64,000 bases of DNA from UBA7803 sp034522075 (GCA_034522075.1 JAXHLO010000023.1:1-64000), one strand, 5' to 3'; positions 53,681 through 63,150 are shown, counted from the first letter of the stretch. Notes: a model not told the origin generated them from the letters alone. A program made the numbers and translations.

Positions 53681-55093
53681 GTGAACAGCGACAACGTCCA
53701 CCGCTTCGTCAAAGAACGCTGGGACGACAGCATCATTCCGGCGCTGTGCGACTACGTGCGCATTCCCAACAAATCGCCGGTTTTCGATCCGCAATGGGAA
53801 GAACACGGCCATATGGAGAAGGCCGTGGCGCTGCTGGACGAGTGGGCGGCCGAGTCCGGCGTGGCGGGCATGACCAGAGAAGTCGTCCGCTTGCCTGGAC
53901 GCACGCCCCTGCTGCTGATCGAAGTGGCCGGCAGCGGCGCCGCGGGAACGGTGCTGCTCTACGGCCACTACGACAAGCAGCCGGAATTCGACGGCTGGGC
54001 CCCGGACCTGGCGCCCTGGGAACCGGTGCTGCGCGACGGGCGCCTGTATGGGCGCGGCGGCGCTGACGACGGCTATGCGCTGTTCGCGTCCCTTACCGCC
54101 ATTGCCGCGCTGCAGGCGGAAGATGCGGCCCACGCGCGCTGCGTGCTGCTCATCGAAGGCTGTGAGGAAAGCGGCAGCTTCGATCTGCCGTATTACGTCG
54201 ACGCACTGCAGTCACGCATCGGCACGCCCGATCTGGTGGTGTGCCTGGACGCGGAGTGCGGCAACTACGATCAGCTCTGGGTAACCACCTCGCTGCGCGG
54301 CATGCTGCCCGGCGTGCTGAGCGTGGAGGTGCTGCGGGAAGGCCAGCACTCGGGCGCCGCCGGTGGTATCGTGCCGTCCAGCTTCCGCCTGTTGCGCCAG
54401 GTCATGGAGCGCGTCGAGGATGCCGCCAGCGGGCGCCTGCATCCGGCGCTCTATGTGGAGGAGCCGCCGGACGTGCGCCGCGAACTGGCCGCCGTGGCAG
54501 ACACCCTGGGCGACTCCGTGAACCAGCGCTTTCCCTGGCTGGACGGGGTTCGACCCGAGTCACCGGATGTACTGGAGCTGCTGCTCAACAACGCCTGGCG
54601 GCCGAGTCTCGCCACCGTGGGCCTGGGCGGTGCGCCCGACGTCGGCGATGCCGGCAATACCCTGCGGCCGGGCACCCGCGCCAAACTGGTGTTCCGCCTG
54701 CCGCCGACTCTGGATGCGGCAGAGGCCGCGCATGCGATCAAGACGGAGCTGGAGCGCGACCCACCGCACGGCGCCCGGGTACGCTTCGAGTTGGAGAATC
54801 CGCAGAGCGGCTGGAAAGCACCAGCTACTGCGTCATGGCTGAACACATCGTTGCAGTCGGCCTCCCAGACCTCCTTCGGCGCGCCGGCCATGTACATGGG
54901 AATGGGCGGCACGATTCCTTTCATGAAGATGCTGGGCGACGCCTATCCGGACGTCCAGTACGTTGTTACCGGCGTCCTCGGTCCCGGCTCCAACGCCCAC
55001 GGGCCGAACGAGTTTCTCGAGATCGCCACGGGCAAACGCCTCACCGCCGTGGTCGCGCAGGTGTTGAACGATCACGCCAGGCGGAAAGCTTAG
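53681..55093 (+). CDS. M20-family metallopeptidase (dipeptidase/carboxypeptidase)
   Basis: A 470-residue zinc peptidase. VLLYGHYDKQPEFDGWAPDL (metal His/Asp), GRGGADDGYALFASLTAI (metal Asp), LLIEGCEESGSFDLP (catalytic Glu-Glu) and the C-terminal GVLGPGSNAHGPNEFLEI (His ligand) are all seen. The central lid/dimer domain is complete. GTG 53681 start with AAGGAG upstream. Substrate specificity (di- or tripeptides) not determinable. Confidence 0.93.
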   Translation: MNSDNVHRFVKERWDDSIIPALCDYVRIPNKSPVFDPQWEEHGHMEKAVALLDEWAAESGVAGMTREVVRLPGRTPLLLIEVAGSGAAGTVLLYGHYDKQPEFDGWAPDLAPWEPVLRDGRLYGRGGADDGYALFASLTAIAALQAEDAAHARCVLLIEGCEESGSFDLPYYVDALQSRIGTPDLVVCLDAECGNYDQLWVTTSLRGMLPGVLSVEVLREGQHSGAAGGIVPSSFRLLRQVMERVEDAASGRLHPALYVEEPPDVRRELAAVADTLGDSVNQRFPWLDGVRPESPDVLELLLNNAWRPSLATVGLGGAPDVGDAGNTLRPGTRAKLVFRLPPTLDAAEAAHAIKTELERDPPHGARVRFELENPQSGWKAPATASWLNTSLQSASQTSFGAPAMYMGMGGTIPFMKMLGDAYPDVQYVVTGVLGPGSNAHGPNEFLEIATGKRLTAVVAQVLNDHARRKA

Positions 55094-55107
55094 TGTGGTA
55101 AATCAGT

Positions 55108-55698
55108 CTATTGCAGAAGCCGGCTGTGGCGTCCGAAGCTCTTGCGCAGAAAATCCATCTGGTCGCCGAGAATACGGCCGCTGTTGATCAGCGCCAGGTA
55201 CTCGGCGAAGTTAGGTATGTAAGGCAGCGCCAGCAGTTCCATGCCGCAATCCTGCAGCAGCCGGTTGCCCTTGTGATGATTGCAGCGCTTGCACGCAGAC
55301 ACGACGTTATCCCAGACATCCTGGCCGCGCCGCGACAGGGGGACCACATGATCACGGGTCAATTCGCCGTCCGCGAAGGTACTGCCGCAGTACAGACAGA
55401 CGTTGAGGTCGCGGCGGAACAGCGCTTCGTTGGTCAACGGCGGAACGCCCCGGGCCGGAGCGATGATCTTGCCGTCACAGGCGATGATGCTGTGAATGTC
55501 CATGGTGCTGCGCGCAGCGTTGAGACGCGAGTGACCGCCACGGACGCGCAGGATGGCATCACCCAGCGTCCACACCACGATCTCGCGGGCGTACAGGCAA
55601 ACGGCCTCCTGCCAGCTCACCCATTCGATGGGTTTGCCGCTTATATCCAGCCGCAGAATCCGCGGCAGCCGCTCGAACTCCGTAACCGTGGCGACCAT
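55108..55698 (-). CDS. HNH endonuclease
   Basis: A 196-residue protein with an HNH nuclease fold: CLYCGSTFADGELTRDHVVP (CxxC ... DH), RGQDVWDNVVSACKRCNHHK (N and second CxxC-H). The N-terminus (ILRLDISGKPIEWVSWQEAV) is that of the common 'HNH endonuclease' family seen in proteobacterial chromosomes, of unknown role. ATG 55698 follows GGAGAA. 55699-55887 has no gene. Confidence 0.92.
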   Translation of the reverse strand: MVATVTEFERLPRILRLDISGKPIEWVSWQEAVCLYAREIVVWTLGDAILRVRGGHSRLNAARSTMDIHSIIACDGKIIAPARGVPPLTNEALFRRDLNVCLYCGSTFADGELTRDHVVPLSRRGQDVWDNVVSACKRCNHHKGNRLLQDCGMELLALPYIPNFAEYLALINSGRILGDQMDFLRKSFGRHSRLLQ

Positions 55699-55887
55699 GC
55701 TTCTCCTTAACGACTGCGGATCGCGACGTATAAACGGGATTCCGGGCAGCCGTGTCAAGCCGAGGGCCTATAATGGCCAATTGCCGTGGGCGATTCAACG
55801 AGACGATGGTGGCTCTCAAAGGTTGCCGATTCATGAACCTGGGCAGGCGCTTTTGACACACTGCTCGCGCATCCGCACAGTATCGGG

Positions 55888-56658
55888 ATGAAGCACCTCG
55901 CCTGTATCTTTGTCGGAATCTTTGTCAGCGCGTGCAGCGGCAATCCCAACCGCGCGCCGGACAGCCCGGTAACCCGCATTCCCGATTCCGGGGCCTGGTT
56001 CTGTCAGATGGATGCCTCCGGCAACGGCTGGGAGTGCATCCAGGATCCGTTGCTCGCTGAACGACCCCGTCCCCAGCGTCTGCCGGACCCCGAGCAGACC
56101 CCGGAACAGCCTGCGCCGGAAGAGCAGCCGCTGCCCGGGCCGCTACCGCCCTCCGGTGCCGGCGCACCGGCCGAACCGCAGGAACGTGGCAGACCGATAC
56201 CGCCTCGGGATACACCGGCGGAGGACCAACCCGAACCGCGCCGTGATCCGCCGCTGCCGGACCCGCCGGCACCGCCGCCCACGGTAGACAGCGGCACTGA
56301 CGACGCCGTTCCCGAGCATGCGCGCCTGGCGTATCAGCCCCCGGAGCCGGTTGCCTTGACCGAGTTGCCGGATGACTTCTACGCCGTTCAACTCATCGCC
56401 ATGAGCAGCAAAAAGGCCCTGGAGGCGTTCGTGCAGCGGGAGCGCCTCGAAGGCATGTCGGCGGCCCGGGTGGAACGGGATGGCGAGCTGTTCTACGTGC
56501 TGCTGCTCGGCATCTATGAGAGCGAAGCAATCGCCCGGCGTGCTGTGGCCACGCTGCCGCCGCCGCTGCAGGACGCCGGCCCCTGGATTCGCCGTCTGGG
56601 ATCGCTGCAGGCGGCCATACAGCGCGCCGATACAACAACCGGATCGGTCAGGTACTGA
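55888..56658 (+). CDS. SPOR-domain lipoprotein
   Basis: A 256-residue lipoprotein: signal MKHLACIFVGIFVSAC (lipobox VSAC), a Pro-rich linker from about 60 to 140 and a C-terminal SPOR domain (YAVQLIAMSSKKALEAFVQR ... FYVLLLGIYESEAIARRAVA), which binds septal peptidoglycan stripped of stem peptides. A role at the division site is likely (inference). Its last 11 bases overlap the convergent GST gene. Confidence 0.88.
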   Translation: MKHLACIFVGIFVSACSGNPNRAPDSPVTRIPDSGAWFCQMDASGNGWECIQDPLLAERPRPQRLPDPEQTPEQPAPEEQPLPGPLPPSGAGAPAEPQERGRPIPPRDTPAEDQPEPRRDPPLPDPPAPPPTVDSGTDDAVPEHARLAYQPPEPVALTELPDDFYAVQLIAMSSKKALEAFVQRERLEGMSAARVERDGELFYVLLLGIYESEAIARRAVATLPPPLQDAGPWIRRLGSLQAAIQRADTTTGSVRY

Positions 56659-57322
56659 TCGGGCCGGCGGCGGAATCTTCCATGGACGTCGCCGGGTCGA
56701 TGGCCCGATAACTCGGCCGGTCCCGCAGACGCTGCAGGTAGGCAGCAAAATTGGGGAACGCCGCGAGATCCATGCCGTCGACCTGCAACACCATCGCCAC
56801 CGCCATGTACGGCGCATCCGCCAGGGAAAAGTCTTCGGCGATGTACGCCCGGCCGTCGAGGGATTTCTCGAGAAACGGCAGTGCCCGGGAGCGCAGAATT
56901 TCCCGCGCTTGAGCCATGTCCTCTACATTGCGCTGTTCAGGCTCCGACCACCAGGGCATCCAGATTCGCGGCAGAGCACCGGACAGTACGATCTCGTCGC
57001 CGTAGTTTTCCAGCGCCCTGACCCGTGCCCGTGCCAGGGGGTCCTCCGGCAGCAGGTGTGGTTGCGGGTAGCGCTCTTCCAGATACTCGTTGATCACCGT
57101 GGAGTCGTAGACGCGGATATCGCCGTCGTCGATCCAGGGCACCTTGCCCAGGGGATTCTTCTCGAGCACCTCCGGCGTCTTTTTCCAGATGTCGCCGATC
57201 CTGACCCGCTCTACCCGGTACTCCAGACCTTTCTCTTCGAGGATGACCTTGGTCTTGCTGGAAAAGGTCGAACGCAGGGTTCCCCAAGGGTAACCGCGCT
57301 CCATGGTATGCAGAACGATCAT
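56648..57322 (-). CDS. Glutathione S-transferase family protein
   Basis: A 224-residue GST: RGYPWGTLRSTFSSKTKVIL start, NPLGKVPWIDDGDIRVYDST with cis-Pro and the VYDSTVINEYLE binding site, and an all-helical C-domain (AEDFSLADAPYMAVAMVL). Distinct from the other GST genes in the window. Convergent overlap with the SPOR gene (11 nt). It starts 15 nt after the rarD stop and may be in the same transcript. Confidence 0.9.
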   Translation of the reverse strand: MIVLHTMERGYPWGTLRSTFSSKTKVILEEKGLEYRVERVRIGDIWKKTPEVLEKNPLGKVPWIDDGDIRVYDSTVINEYLEERYPQPHLLPEDPLARARVRALENYGDEIVLSGALPRIWMPWWSEPEQRNVEDMAQAREILRSRALPFLEKSLDGRAYIAEDFSLADAPYMAVAMVLQVDGMDLAAFPNFAAYLQRLRDRPSYRAIDPATSMEDSAAGPIST

Positions 57323-57337
57323 GACTTCCTGACGCGT

Positions 57338-58255
57338 CTACGCGGTTGTGTCGCGCAGCCGCAGGGCCAGACGCCGCTGATGATACAGAGCTTCGCCGGA
57401 GAAGATAATGAGCCCCAGCCAGATGCAACCGAAGGTGACGAGCTGACTCAGCCGAAAGGTCTCGCCATATGCGAACACGGCCAGCAGGAACATGGCCGAT
57501 GGAGCCAGGTACTGGAAAAAACCCAGCACGCTCAGCGGCAGGCGCACCGCCGCGGACGCAAAGCACACCAGCGGTACCACCGTGACGGGCCCCGCCGCGC
57601 TCAGCAGCAGCATCTCCAGCGGCACGCCGCGCGCCAGGGTTCCTGCACCCTGCAGCGCGGCGTAGACCAGGTATACCAGGGCCAGCGGCAACATGAGCGT
57701 CGTTTCCATTCCCAACCCGACTGCCGAACCCACCGCCAGCTTCTTGCGCACCAGGCCGTAGAACCCGAAGCTGACAGCCAGGGTCAAACCCACCCAGGGA
57801 AACAGACCCACGGCGAAAACTTCGTTGAGCACACCGATGCAGGCCAGCGCCAACGCGGCCTTCTGCGCCGGCCGCAGCCATTCACGGAAGAACAGCACAC
57901 CGAGCAGTACGTTCAACAGCGGATTGATGAAATAGCCCAGACTGGCGTCGAGCATGCGGGCATTGAATACGGCCCAGACGAACAGTACCCAGTTGGCCGA
58001 AATGAGCGCGCCGCTGACGGCCAGCCAGCCGAGCTGGCGAGCCTCGAGGGCGCGCACCGCGGACCATTGACCGCGCAGCCAGATCACTACGGCGAGTACC
58101 ACGACAGACCAGACGACCCGGTGGGCAACCACCTCCGCCGGGTCGGTAAAATCCAGCAGTTTGAAGTAAACCGGGGCGACGCCCCATAGGCCATAGGCGC
58201 CGACGGCAAACCAGACGCCCGCCGCATCGATACGCATACTGGCGGCCGGCTTCAT
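57338..58255 (-). CDS. rarD: EamA-family transporter RarD
   Basis: A 305-residue, ten-helix DMT transporter. It contains GVWFAVGAYGLWGVAPVYFK, SANWVLFVWAVFNARMLDAS, LGYFINPLLNVLLGVLFFRE and FFQYLAPSAMFLLAVFAYGE, all characteristic of RarD. Substrate unknown (chloramphenicol-sensitivity link in some bacteria). ATG 58255 preferred to 58237 and 58330. The gene is followed closely by a GST gene. Confidence 0.93.
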   Translation of the reverse strand: MKPAASMRIDAAGVWFAVGAYGLWGVAPVYFKLLDFTDPAEVVAHRVVWSVVVLAVVIWLRGQWSAVRALEARQLGWLAVSGALISANWVLFVWAVFNARMLDASLGYFINPLLNVLLGVLFFREWLRPAQKAALALACIGVLNEVFAVGLFPWVGLTLAVSFGFYGLVRKKLAVGSAVGLGMETTLMLPLALVYLVYAALQGAGTLARGVPLEMLLLSAAGPVTVVPLVCFASAAVRLPLSVLGFFQYLAPSAMFLLAVFAYGETFRLSQLVTFGCIWLGLIIFSGEALYHQRRLALRLRDTTA

Positions 58256-58338
58256 GTCCACGGCACTTCCCGGCGAGACGTGCCGTTGTCGGACCGTCCC
58301 GGTAGAATGCCCGCTTCCCAGCAGCACCACCGGACTCC

Positions 58339-59199
58339 ATGAACCCGATTCTCAGGGAAATCGTCGACCTTCTCGATGTGGAACGAATCGAGAAGAACCT
58401 CTACCGCGGCGAGAATCACAGAACCGAGCACGTTTTCGGCGGACAGGTGCTCGCCCAGGCCATCGCATCGGCATTTCGCACCGTGGAAGCCGACCATGAA
58501 CTGCACTCCCTGCATGCTTACTTTCTGCGCGCCGGAGACTGGAACGTGCCCATCCTCTACGACGTCGACCGGATTCGTGACGGCCGCAGCTTCAGCACCC
58601 GCCGTGTCGTGGCCATTCAGCATGGCCGCGCCATCTTCAACCTGAGCTCGTCCTGGCACCGGCGCGAAGCCGGCCTCGAGCACGCGTTGCCCATGCCGGA
58701 CGTACCTCCGCCGGAGGCATTGCGCGGCGACCGCGAGGTCTTTCTGGAGATGGCGGCCAGCCGGCCCGACGTCTCACGTTTCGCGTTCCGCTTCGAGGCC
58801 ATCGACAGCCGCCAGGTAGAACGCGTCACCATGATGGATGAAGGTACCCACCCGCCGGTCAAGCACACCTGGCTGCGGACCCGGGAAGCACTGCCGGACA
58901 ACCCGGAGGTTCACCTGGCCATGCTCGCCTACATGTCCGACCTGGATTTCATGAGCACGTCCATGCTCCCCCACGGCCGCAATCTGATGCGCGAATCGGT
59001 GCAGGGAGCAAGTCTCGACCACTCACTGTGGTTCCATCGCCCCTTCCGTGCCGACGACTGGCTGCTGTTTGCCAAGGAGTCTCCCAACGCCAGCGGGGCC
59101 CGGGGGTTCGTGCGAGGTCAATTTTTCACCCGCGCCGGAGAGCTCGTGGCCACCGCCGCGCAGGAATGTCTCATCCGCCCGGTGGCCACAAATCCCTGA
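58339..59199 (+). CDS. tesB: Acyl-CoA thioesterase II
   Basis: A 286-residue double hotdog thioesterase. The first hotdog contains RTEHVFGGQVLAQAIASAFR and SLHAYFLRAGDWNVPILYDV; the second ends GFVRGQFFTRAGELVATAAQ. The catalytic Asp (AYMSDLDFMSTS), Ser/Thr (GASLDHSLWFHR) and Gln (AQECLIR) of TesB are identifiable. It hydrolyses medium- and long-chain acyl-CoAs. Divergent from rarD. Confidence 0.95.
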   Translation: MNPILREIVDLLDVERIEKNLYRGENHRTEHVFGGQVLAQAIASAFRTVEADHELHSLHAYFLRAGDWNVPILYDVDRIRDGRSFSTRRVVAIQHGRAIFNLSSSWHRREAGLEHALPMPDVPPPEALRGDREVFLEMAASRPDVSRFAFRFEAIDSRQVERVTMMDEGTHPPVKHTWLRTREALPDNPEVHLAMLAYMSDLDFMSTSMLPHGRNLMRESVQGASLDHSLWFHRPFRADDWLLFAKESPNASGARGFVRGQFFTRAGELVATAAQECLIRPVATNP

Positions 59200-59210
59200 C
59201 GCTGGAGGAG

Positions 59211-59690
59211 CTACAGCCCGGCCAGAATGGCCTCGGCCTTACTCACTTCGAGCTTACCGCCGGCCTCCACGGCCAGCTTCTTGACCACACCGTCGTCGAC
59301 AACCATGGCATAGCGTTGTGAGCGGGTGCCCAGGCCGGCGCCGCTGCCATCCATCTCCAGGCCAAGCTTGCTGGTGAACTCGCCGTTGCCGTCACTGACC
59401 ATCTCGATGTTCTCGGCATTGGCGCTCTGGCCCCAGCTATCCATGACAAACGGATCGTTGACCGACAGGCAGACGATGCTGTCTACGCCCTTGTCGCGGA
59501 GCGCATCGGCATTGACGACATATCCCGGCAGGTGAGCCTGAGAGCAGGTGGGCGTAAAGGCGCCGGGCACCGCGAAGGCCACGACCTTCTTGCCGCCGAA
59601 CAATTCTGTTGTCGTCACCGGCGTGGGTTTGCCGTCTTTCATGACGTACAGGGTCGCGTCTGGAAGCTTGTCACCTTCTTTGATCGCCAT
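59211..59690 (-). CDS. Peroxiredoxin, Prx5 type
   Basis: A 159-residue redoxin. The peroxidatic Cys is in PGAFTPTCSQAHLPGY, the Prx5/AhpE-like signature; SVNDPFVMDSWGQS and the final KAEAILAGL are family features. There is no C-terminal glutaredoxin domain, as there is in some Prx5 fusions. ATG 59690 follows AAGGAA. 59691-59970 (280 nt) has no gene but the promoter listed next. Confidence 0.93.
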   Translation of the reverse strand: MAIKEGDKLPDATLYVMKDGKPTPVTTTELFGGKKVVAFAVPGAFTPTCSQAHLPGYVVNADALRDKGVDSIVCLSVNDPFVMDSWGQSANAENIEMVSDGNGEFTSKLGLEMDGSGAGLGTRSQRYAMVVDDGVVKKLAVEAGGKLEVSKAEAILAGL

Positions 59691-59955
59691 CGTGGTTCCT
59701 TGCACTGGTTACAAATCCTGGTTCGCTCGGAAGTGTGGGCAATTCCCGGGAAGGGGTCAACGGCGCCAGGCGGCGAGCGGCATGTCCCGCGGCGGCACCA
59801 AGGGCCTTGAGCCGGGTCAGAGGCACTATCAGCCGCAGATGAGGCAGGTGTCGCAGTCGCAGCGCCAGGGCGGTGCTATAACTTCGCCTGGGCAGGATCA
59901 TGGCCCCTTGAACAGGACGCCAATATTTCCTTGCATTTCTTTGAGCTTCCCTGCG

Positions 59956-59961
59956 TATAAT
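59956..59961 (+). promoter_or_regulatory. -10 box suggesting a leaderless mRNA
   Basis: TATAAT at 59956-59961 ends 9 nt before the ATG at 59971; TTGCAT at 59931-59936 is a poor -35 with 19-nt spacing. No ribosome-binding site. Confidence 0.5.
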
Positions 59962-59970
59962 GTTGAATCT

Positions 59971-61389
59971 ATGTGGGTTTTCACTCCTACAAACTGGCCG
60001 GCGACCTCTCGGGGCCGAACGAACCTGGTGCGCGGCCTGGTGCTTGCGCTGGGCTGCACGGCCGCCGTTTCCTGTCAGCCACCTGGGGAGCAGGCACGGG
60101 CGGCAACCACCAACTACCTGACCCCGATGGTGACTGCCGTACCGGTCATCAATCCCCGCGTCACGGTGCTGCCGGCACCGCAGCCTGCCCCGGCGCCCGC
60201 AACAGCGGAGGTGGCGGCAACGGCTCAGACAGAGCAGCCCGAAACCACGGAAACCGCCCAGGCCGACGCCCCGGCCGCCGACACGGCTGAGCCCGGCGCG
60301 CAGGCTGCAGCAGCGCCAGCCACGGACAACGACGAGACCATTCCCGAGGACATACTGCCCGCGAATTTCGAAATGCTCGGTGAGATGGTGGCGCCGGGAA
60401 CGTTCGCCCGACTCACCTGGATACCCACGGAGACGTTCACGGGCAACAACATTCCCTCGGCGGTGCTGGTCGCGCACGGCAGCGAGCCGGGCCCGACCAT
60501 GTGCCTTACCGCCGCCATCCATGGCGATGAATTGAATGGTATCGAGACCGTGCGCCGCGTGCTGCACGAAGTGGAACCGGAACGGCTGGTGGGCACCCTG
60601 ATCGGCGTGCCCATCGTCAATCTGCAGGGTTTCCACCGGAATTCCCGCTACCTGCCGGACCGGCGCGACCTGAACCGGTTCTTCCCCGGCAATCCCACCG
60701 GCAGCGCGGCGTCACGAATTGCCCATTCGCTGTTCAACGAGGTCGTCCGGCACTGCGACTGGCTGGTGGATCTGCATACCGGATCGTTTCACCGAACCAA
60801 TCTGCCGCAGTTGCGCGCCGACCTGAACAACGAGCAGGTCGTGCAACTCACCCAGGGATTCGGCTCGACGGTCATCCTGCACAGCGACGGCGCTTCCGGC
60901 ACCTTGCGTCGAGCGGCAGCGGATGCCGGCATCCCGGCAGTGACACTCGAAGCCGGCATGCCGCTGCAGGTCCAGGAAGACGCGGTCAATCACAGCGTCA
61001 AGGGCATCTTCACCTTGCTGGACTCAGTCGGCATGTACAACAAGCGAAGCCTGTGGGGTAACCCTGAACCCATCTACTATCAGTCGCGCTGGGTGCGGTC
61101 CGATAACGGCGGCATTCTCGCCGGCGAGGTCCGGCTGGGACGCCGTGTTCAGGAAGGCGACGTGCTGGGTACCGTGATCGACCCCATCAGCAACGAGCAG
61201 AACACGATCATTTCTCCCTATCACGGCCGGGTCATCGGTATGGCCCTGGACCAGTTCGTGATGCCCGGCTATGCCACCTTCCACATCGGCATCGAATCCG
61301 AAGTGGCACAGGCCAAGCAGTCTGAGTCGGCCGAGGATGTCGACCACGCCACCGAAGACTACGAGTCCGTACTCGAAGAAGGCGACTGA
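59971..61389 (+). CDS. Secreted succinylglutamate desuccinylase/aspartoacylase-like lipoprotein
   Basis: 472 residues. The N-terminus (GLVLALGCTAAVSC) appears to end in a lipobox, then an Ala/Pro/Thr-rich linker of about 90 residues. The M14-type zinc domain has AAIHGDELNGIETVRR (His-Gly-Asp-Glu), RRDLNRFFPGNP and VDLHTGSFHRTNLP (His). A C-terminal region with EVRLGRRVQEGDVLGTVIDP reads like a biotinyl-lipoyl-type barrel. Succinylglutamate desuccinylase relatives are normally cytosolic, so an exported form is notable. Substrate unknown. Confidence 0.85.
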   Translation: MWVFTPTNWPATSRGRTNLVRGLVLALGCTAAVSCQPPGEQARAATTNYLTPMVTAVPVINPRVTVLPAPQPAPAPATAEVAATAQTEQPETTETAQADAPAADTAEPGAQAAAAPATDNDETIPEDILPANFEMLGEMVAPGTFARLTWIPTETFTGNNIPSAVLVAHGSEPGPTMCLTAAIHGDELNGIETVRRVLHEVEPERLVGTLIGVPIVNLQGFHRNSRYLPDRRDLNRFFPGNPTGSAASRIAHSLFNEVVRHCDWLVDLHTGSFHRTNLPQLRADLNNEQVVQLTQGFGSTVILHSDGASGTLRRAAADAGIPAVTLEAGMPLQVQEDAVNHSVKGIFTLLDSVGMYNKRSLWGNPEPIYYQSRWVRSDNGGILAGEVRLGRRVQEGDVLGTVIDPISNEQNTIISPYHGRVIGMALDQFVMPGYATFHIGIESEVAQAKQSESAEDVDHATEDYESVLEEGD

Positions 61390-61407
61390 GCCGAGGCTCC
61401 CGATGGC

Positions 61408-62082
61408 TCAGCTCCAGGCAAAGCGGGGCTGTTCGTAGTGCGCAACCCGCGTCGGCCGGCCGAGCAGGCACACCTCACGAAATTGATAGAGGATGGCCGC
61501 CGTGGGCGCTGCAATGAACTCCGTTCCCACCGGCATCCGCAATATCGGGGCCTGCGCAACGCCTGCCGCCTCGTCGTCGTCGGGTTCCAGCCGAGGTGCA
61601 TCCTCCCGCAGGAATTCGCTGATCGGAATACGGTGCACTGAAGCCACTTCCTGAGGATTCGGACAGGTGTCGAGGGACGGCCCGCCCCAGACCACTACCG
61701 GGCTCATGACGAAACCCGAGCGGGTAACGAAATCGTCCAGGCGGCCCAGCACGGCGCTCTCCGGCAGCGCCACAGAAATCTCTTCATGCATCTCGCGCAG
61801 GGCCGTCTCGACGATCGACTCGCCGGGGTCGAGGGTTCCTCCGGGTAGTGCCCATTGACCCGGATGGCTGCGCAGCAGCGCCGACCGGCGGGTCAACAGC
61901 AGGGCCGCCATGCCGTCCCACACGTCATGATGGGGCAGGCCCGGCAGATCGGCTCCATGGCCGGTATCGCTGACGATCACCGCCACCGCCGCACGGCGAA
62001 TATCCTCATCGCCGGCGTGCTGCGGCTGAAAAGTCGCCAGGTTGGCCCGTATGCGTCTACGCAGATCGTCATTGCACAGCAT
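61408..62082 (-). CDS. NUDIX hydrolase (CoA diphosphatase-like)
   Basis: A 224-residue protein with a full NUDIX box in GTLDPGESIVETALREMHEE. The preceding ALLLTRRSALLRSHPGQWAL and downstream GFVMSPVVVWGG match the NudL/YeaB (CoA pyrophosphatase) type. It would hydrolyse CoA or nucleoside diphosphate derivatives. There is no clear ribosome-binding site before the ATG. Convergent with the lipoprotein gene at 61389. Confidence 0.88.
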   Translation of the reverse strand: MLCNDDLRRRIRANLATFQPQHAGDEDIRRAAVAVIVSDTGHGADLPGLPHHDVWDGMAALLLTRRSALLRSHPGQWALPGGTLDPGESIVETALREMHEEISVALPESAVLGRLDDFVTRSGFVMSPVVVWGGPSLDTCPNPQEVASVHRIPISEFLREDAPRLEPDDDEAAGVAQAPILRMPVGTEFIAAPTAAILYQFREVCLLGRPTRVAHYEQPRFAWS

Positions 62083-62160
62083 GGAGCCGGGCTTCCGAAT
62101 GGGTCACGATAGGTCCATGGAACCACTATCCACCGCCCGCCGCTACCAGGATGTCCTGCC

Positions 62161-63078
62161 ATGAGCACCCGCAGCCGGGAGAGTACGGCCCTCGGCTATG
62201 CCCTGGCGGCGGTAGCCGCCTGGTCCACGGTGGCCACCGGTTTCAAACTGGGCCTGCGGGTGCTGGAGCCCGTGCAACTGCTGCTGCTGGGCAGCGTAGT
62301 CTCAGCGCTTCTGTTCGCCGTGCTGGCCACTGCCGGCGGCCACTGGCGTCTGCCGCCGCGCGGCCAGCCGACGTCTGCCACACGGCCGCTCAGCCACCGG
62401 CTGGTGCAGGTAGCGGCATTCGGGTTGCTCAACCCCGTGCTCTATTATCTGGTGCTGTTCGAGGCTTACGACCGCCTGCCGGCACAGATCGCTCAGCCGC
62501 TGAACTACACGTGGGCCATCACCATGGCGTTGCTGGCAGTACCCGTACTGGGCCAGCGCCTGACCCGCAACACACTGGCCGGCATCGCCATCAGCTACCT
62601 GGGCGTGGTGGTACTGCTCACCCGGGGCAGCCTGCACGGCTGGAGTGATCTCGACTGGCTCGGTGTCGTGCTGGCCCTGGGCTCTACCGTGCTGTGGGCC
62701 GGTTACTGGCTTGCCAACGCGCGATCGGCAATGCCGCCGCTGACACTCATGGCGTGGAGCTTCCTGCTGGCCACCCCGGTACTGGCGGCAGCCTGCTACC
62801 TCGGGCCCGGCTGGCCGTCCATAACCCTGGAAACCCTCGGCTATGGCGCCTGGGTGGGATTGATCGAAATGGGCTTCACATTCCTCCTCTGGCAGCGCGC
62901 CCTGCGTCTCTCCGCCCATGCGGCACGCATCGGTCAGCTGATCTTCCTGTCTCCGTTTCTTTCCCTGGTGCTCATCGCCACGGTTCTCGGTGAAGCCATT
63001 CATGCCACATCGGTCATCGGCCTGGCGGTCATCATCGCGGGGCTGTGGGTGTCCCGGCGCGAACCCGCTCAGGGATAG
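62161..63078 (+). CDS. EamA/DMT-family transporter
   Basis: A 305-residue, ten-helix permease made of two EamA repeats: TALGYALAAVAAWSTVATGF with KLGLRVLEP starts repeat 1, LPAQIAQPLNYTWAITMALL ends it; repeat 2 begins at LGVVLALGSTVLWAGYWLA and includes IEMGFTFLLWQRALRLSAHA. Substrate unknown. It begins 78 nt from the divergent NUDIX gene; the ATG has no evident ribosome-binding site. Confidence 0.9.
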   Translation: MSTRSRESTALGYALAAVAAWSTVATGFKLGLRVLEPVQLLLLGSVVSALLFAVLATAGGHWRLPPRGQPTSATRPLSHRLVQVAAFGLLNPVLYYLVLFEAYDRLPAQIAQPLNYTWAITMALLAVPVLGQRLTRNTLAGIAISYLGVVVLLTRGSLHGWSDLDWLGVVLALGSTVLWAGYWLANARSAMPPLTLMAWSFLLATPVLAAACYLGPGWPSITLETLGYGAWVGLIEMGFTFLLWQRALRLSAHAARIGQLIFLSPFLSLVLIATVLGEAIHATSVIGLAVIIAGLWVSRREPAQG

Positions 63079-63150
63079 CCGCAATAGCCTGGTGAAGATC
63101 ACTCTGGCATGCTTGCCCACAATGCTTACGAAGCCTTCTGGAGCGCCGTC

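Noticed and set aside
53394..53684. A 96-residue plus-strand ORF inside the palindromic interval
   Set aside because: It reads through element B and merges into the peptidase start region; composition follows the repeat, and there is no ribosome-binding site or family resemblance.
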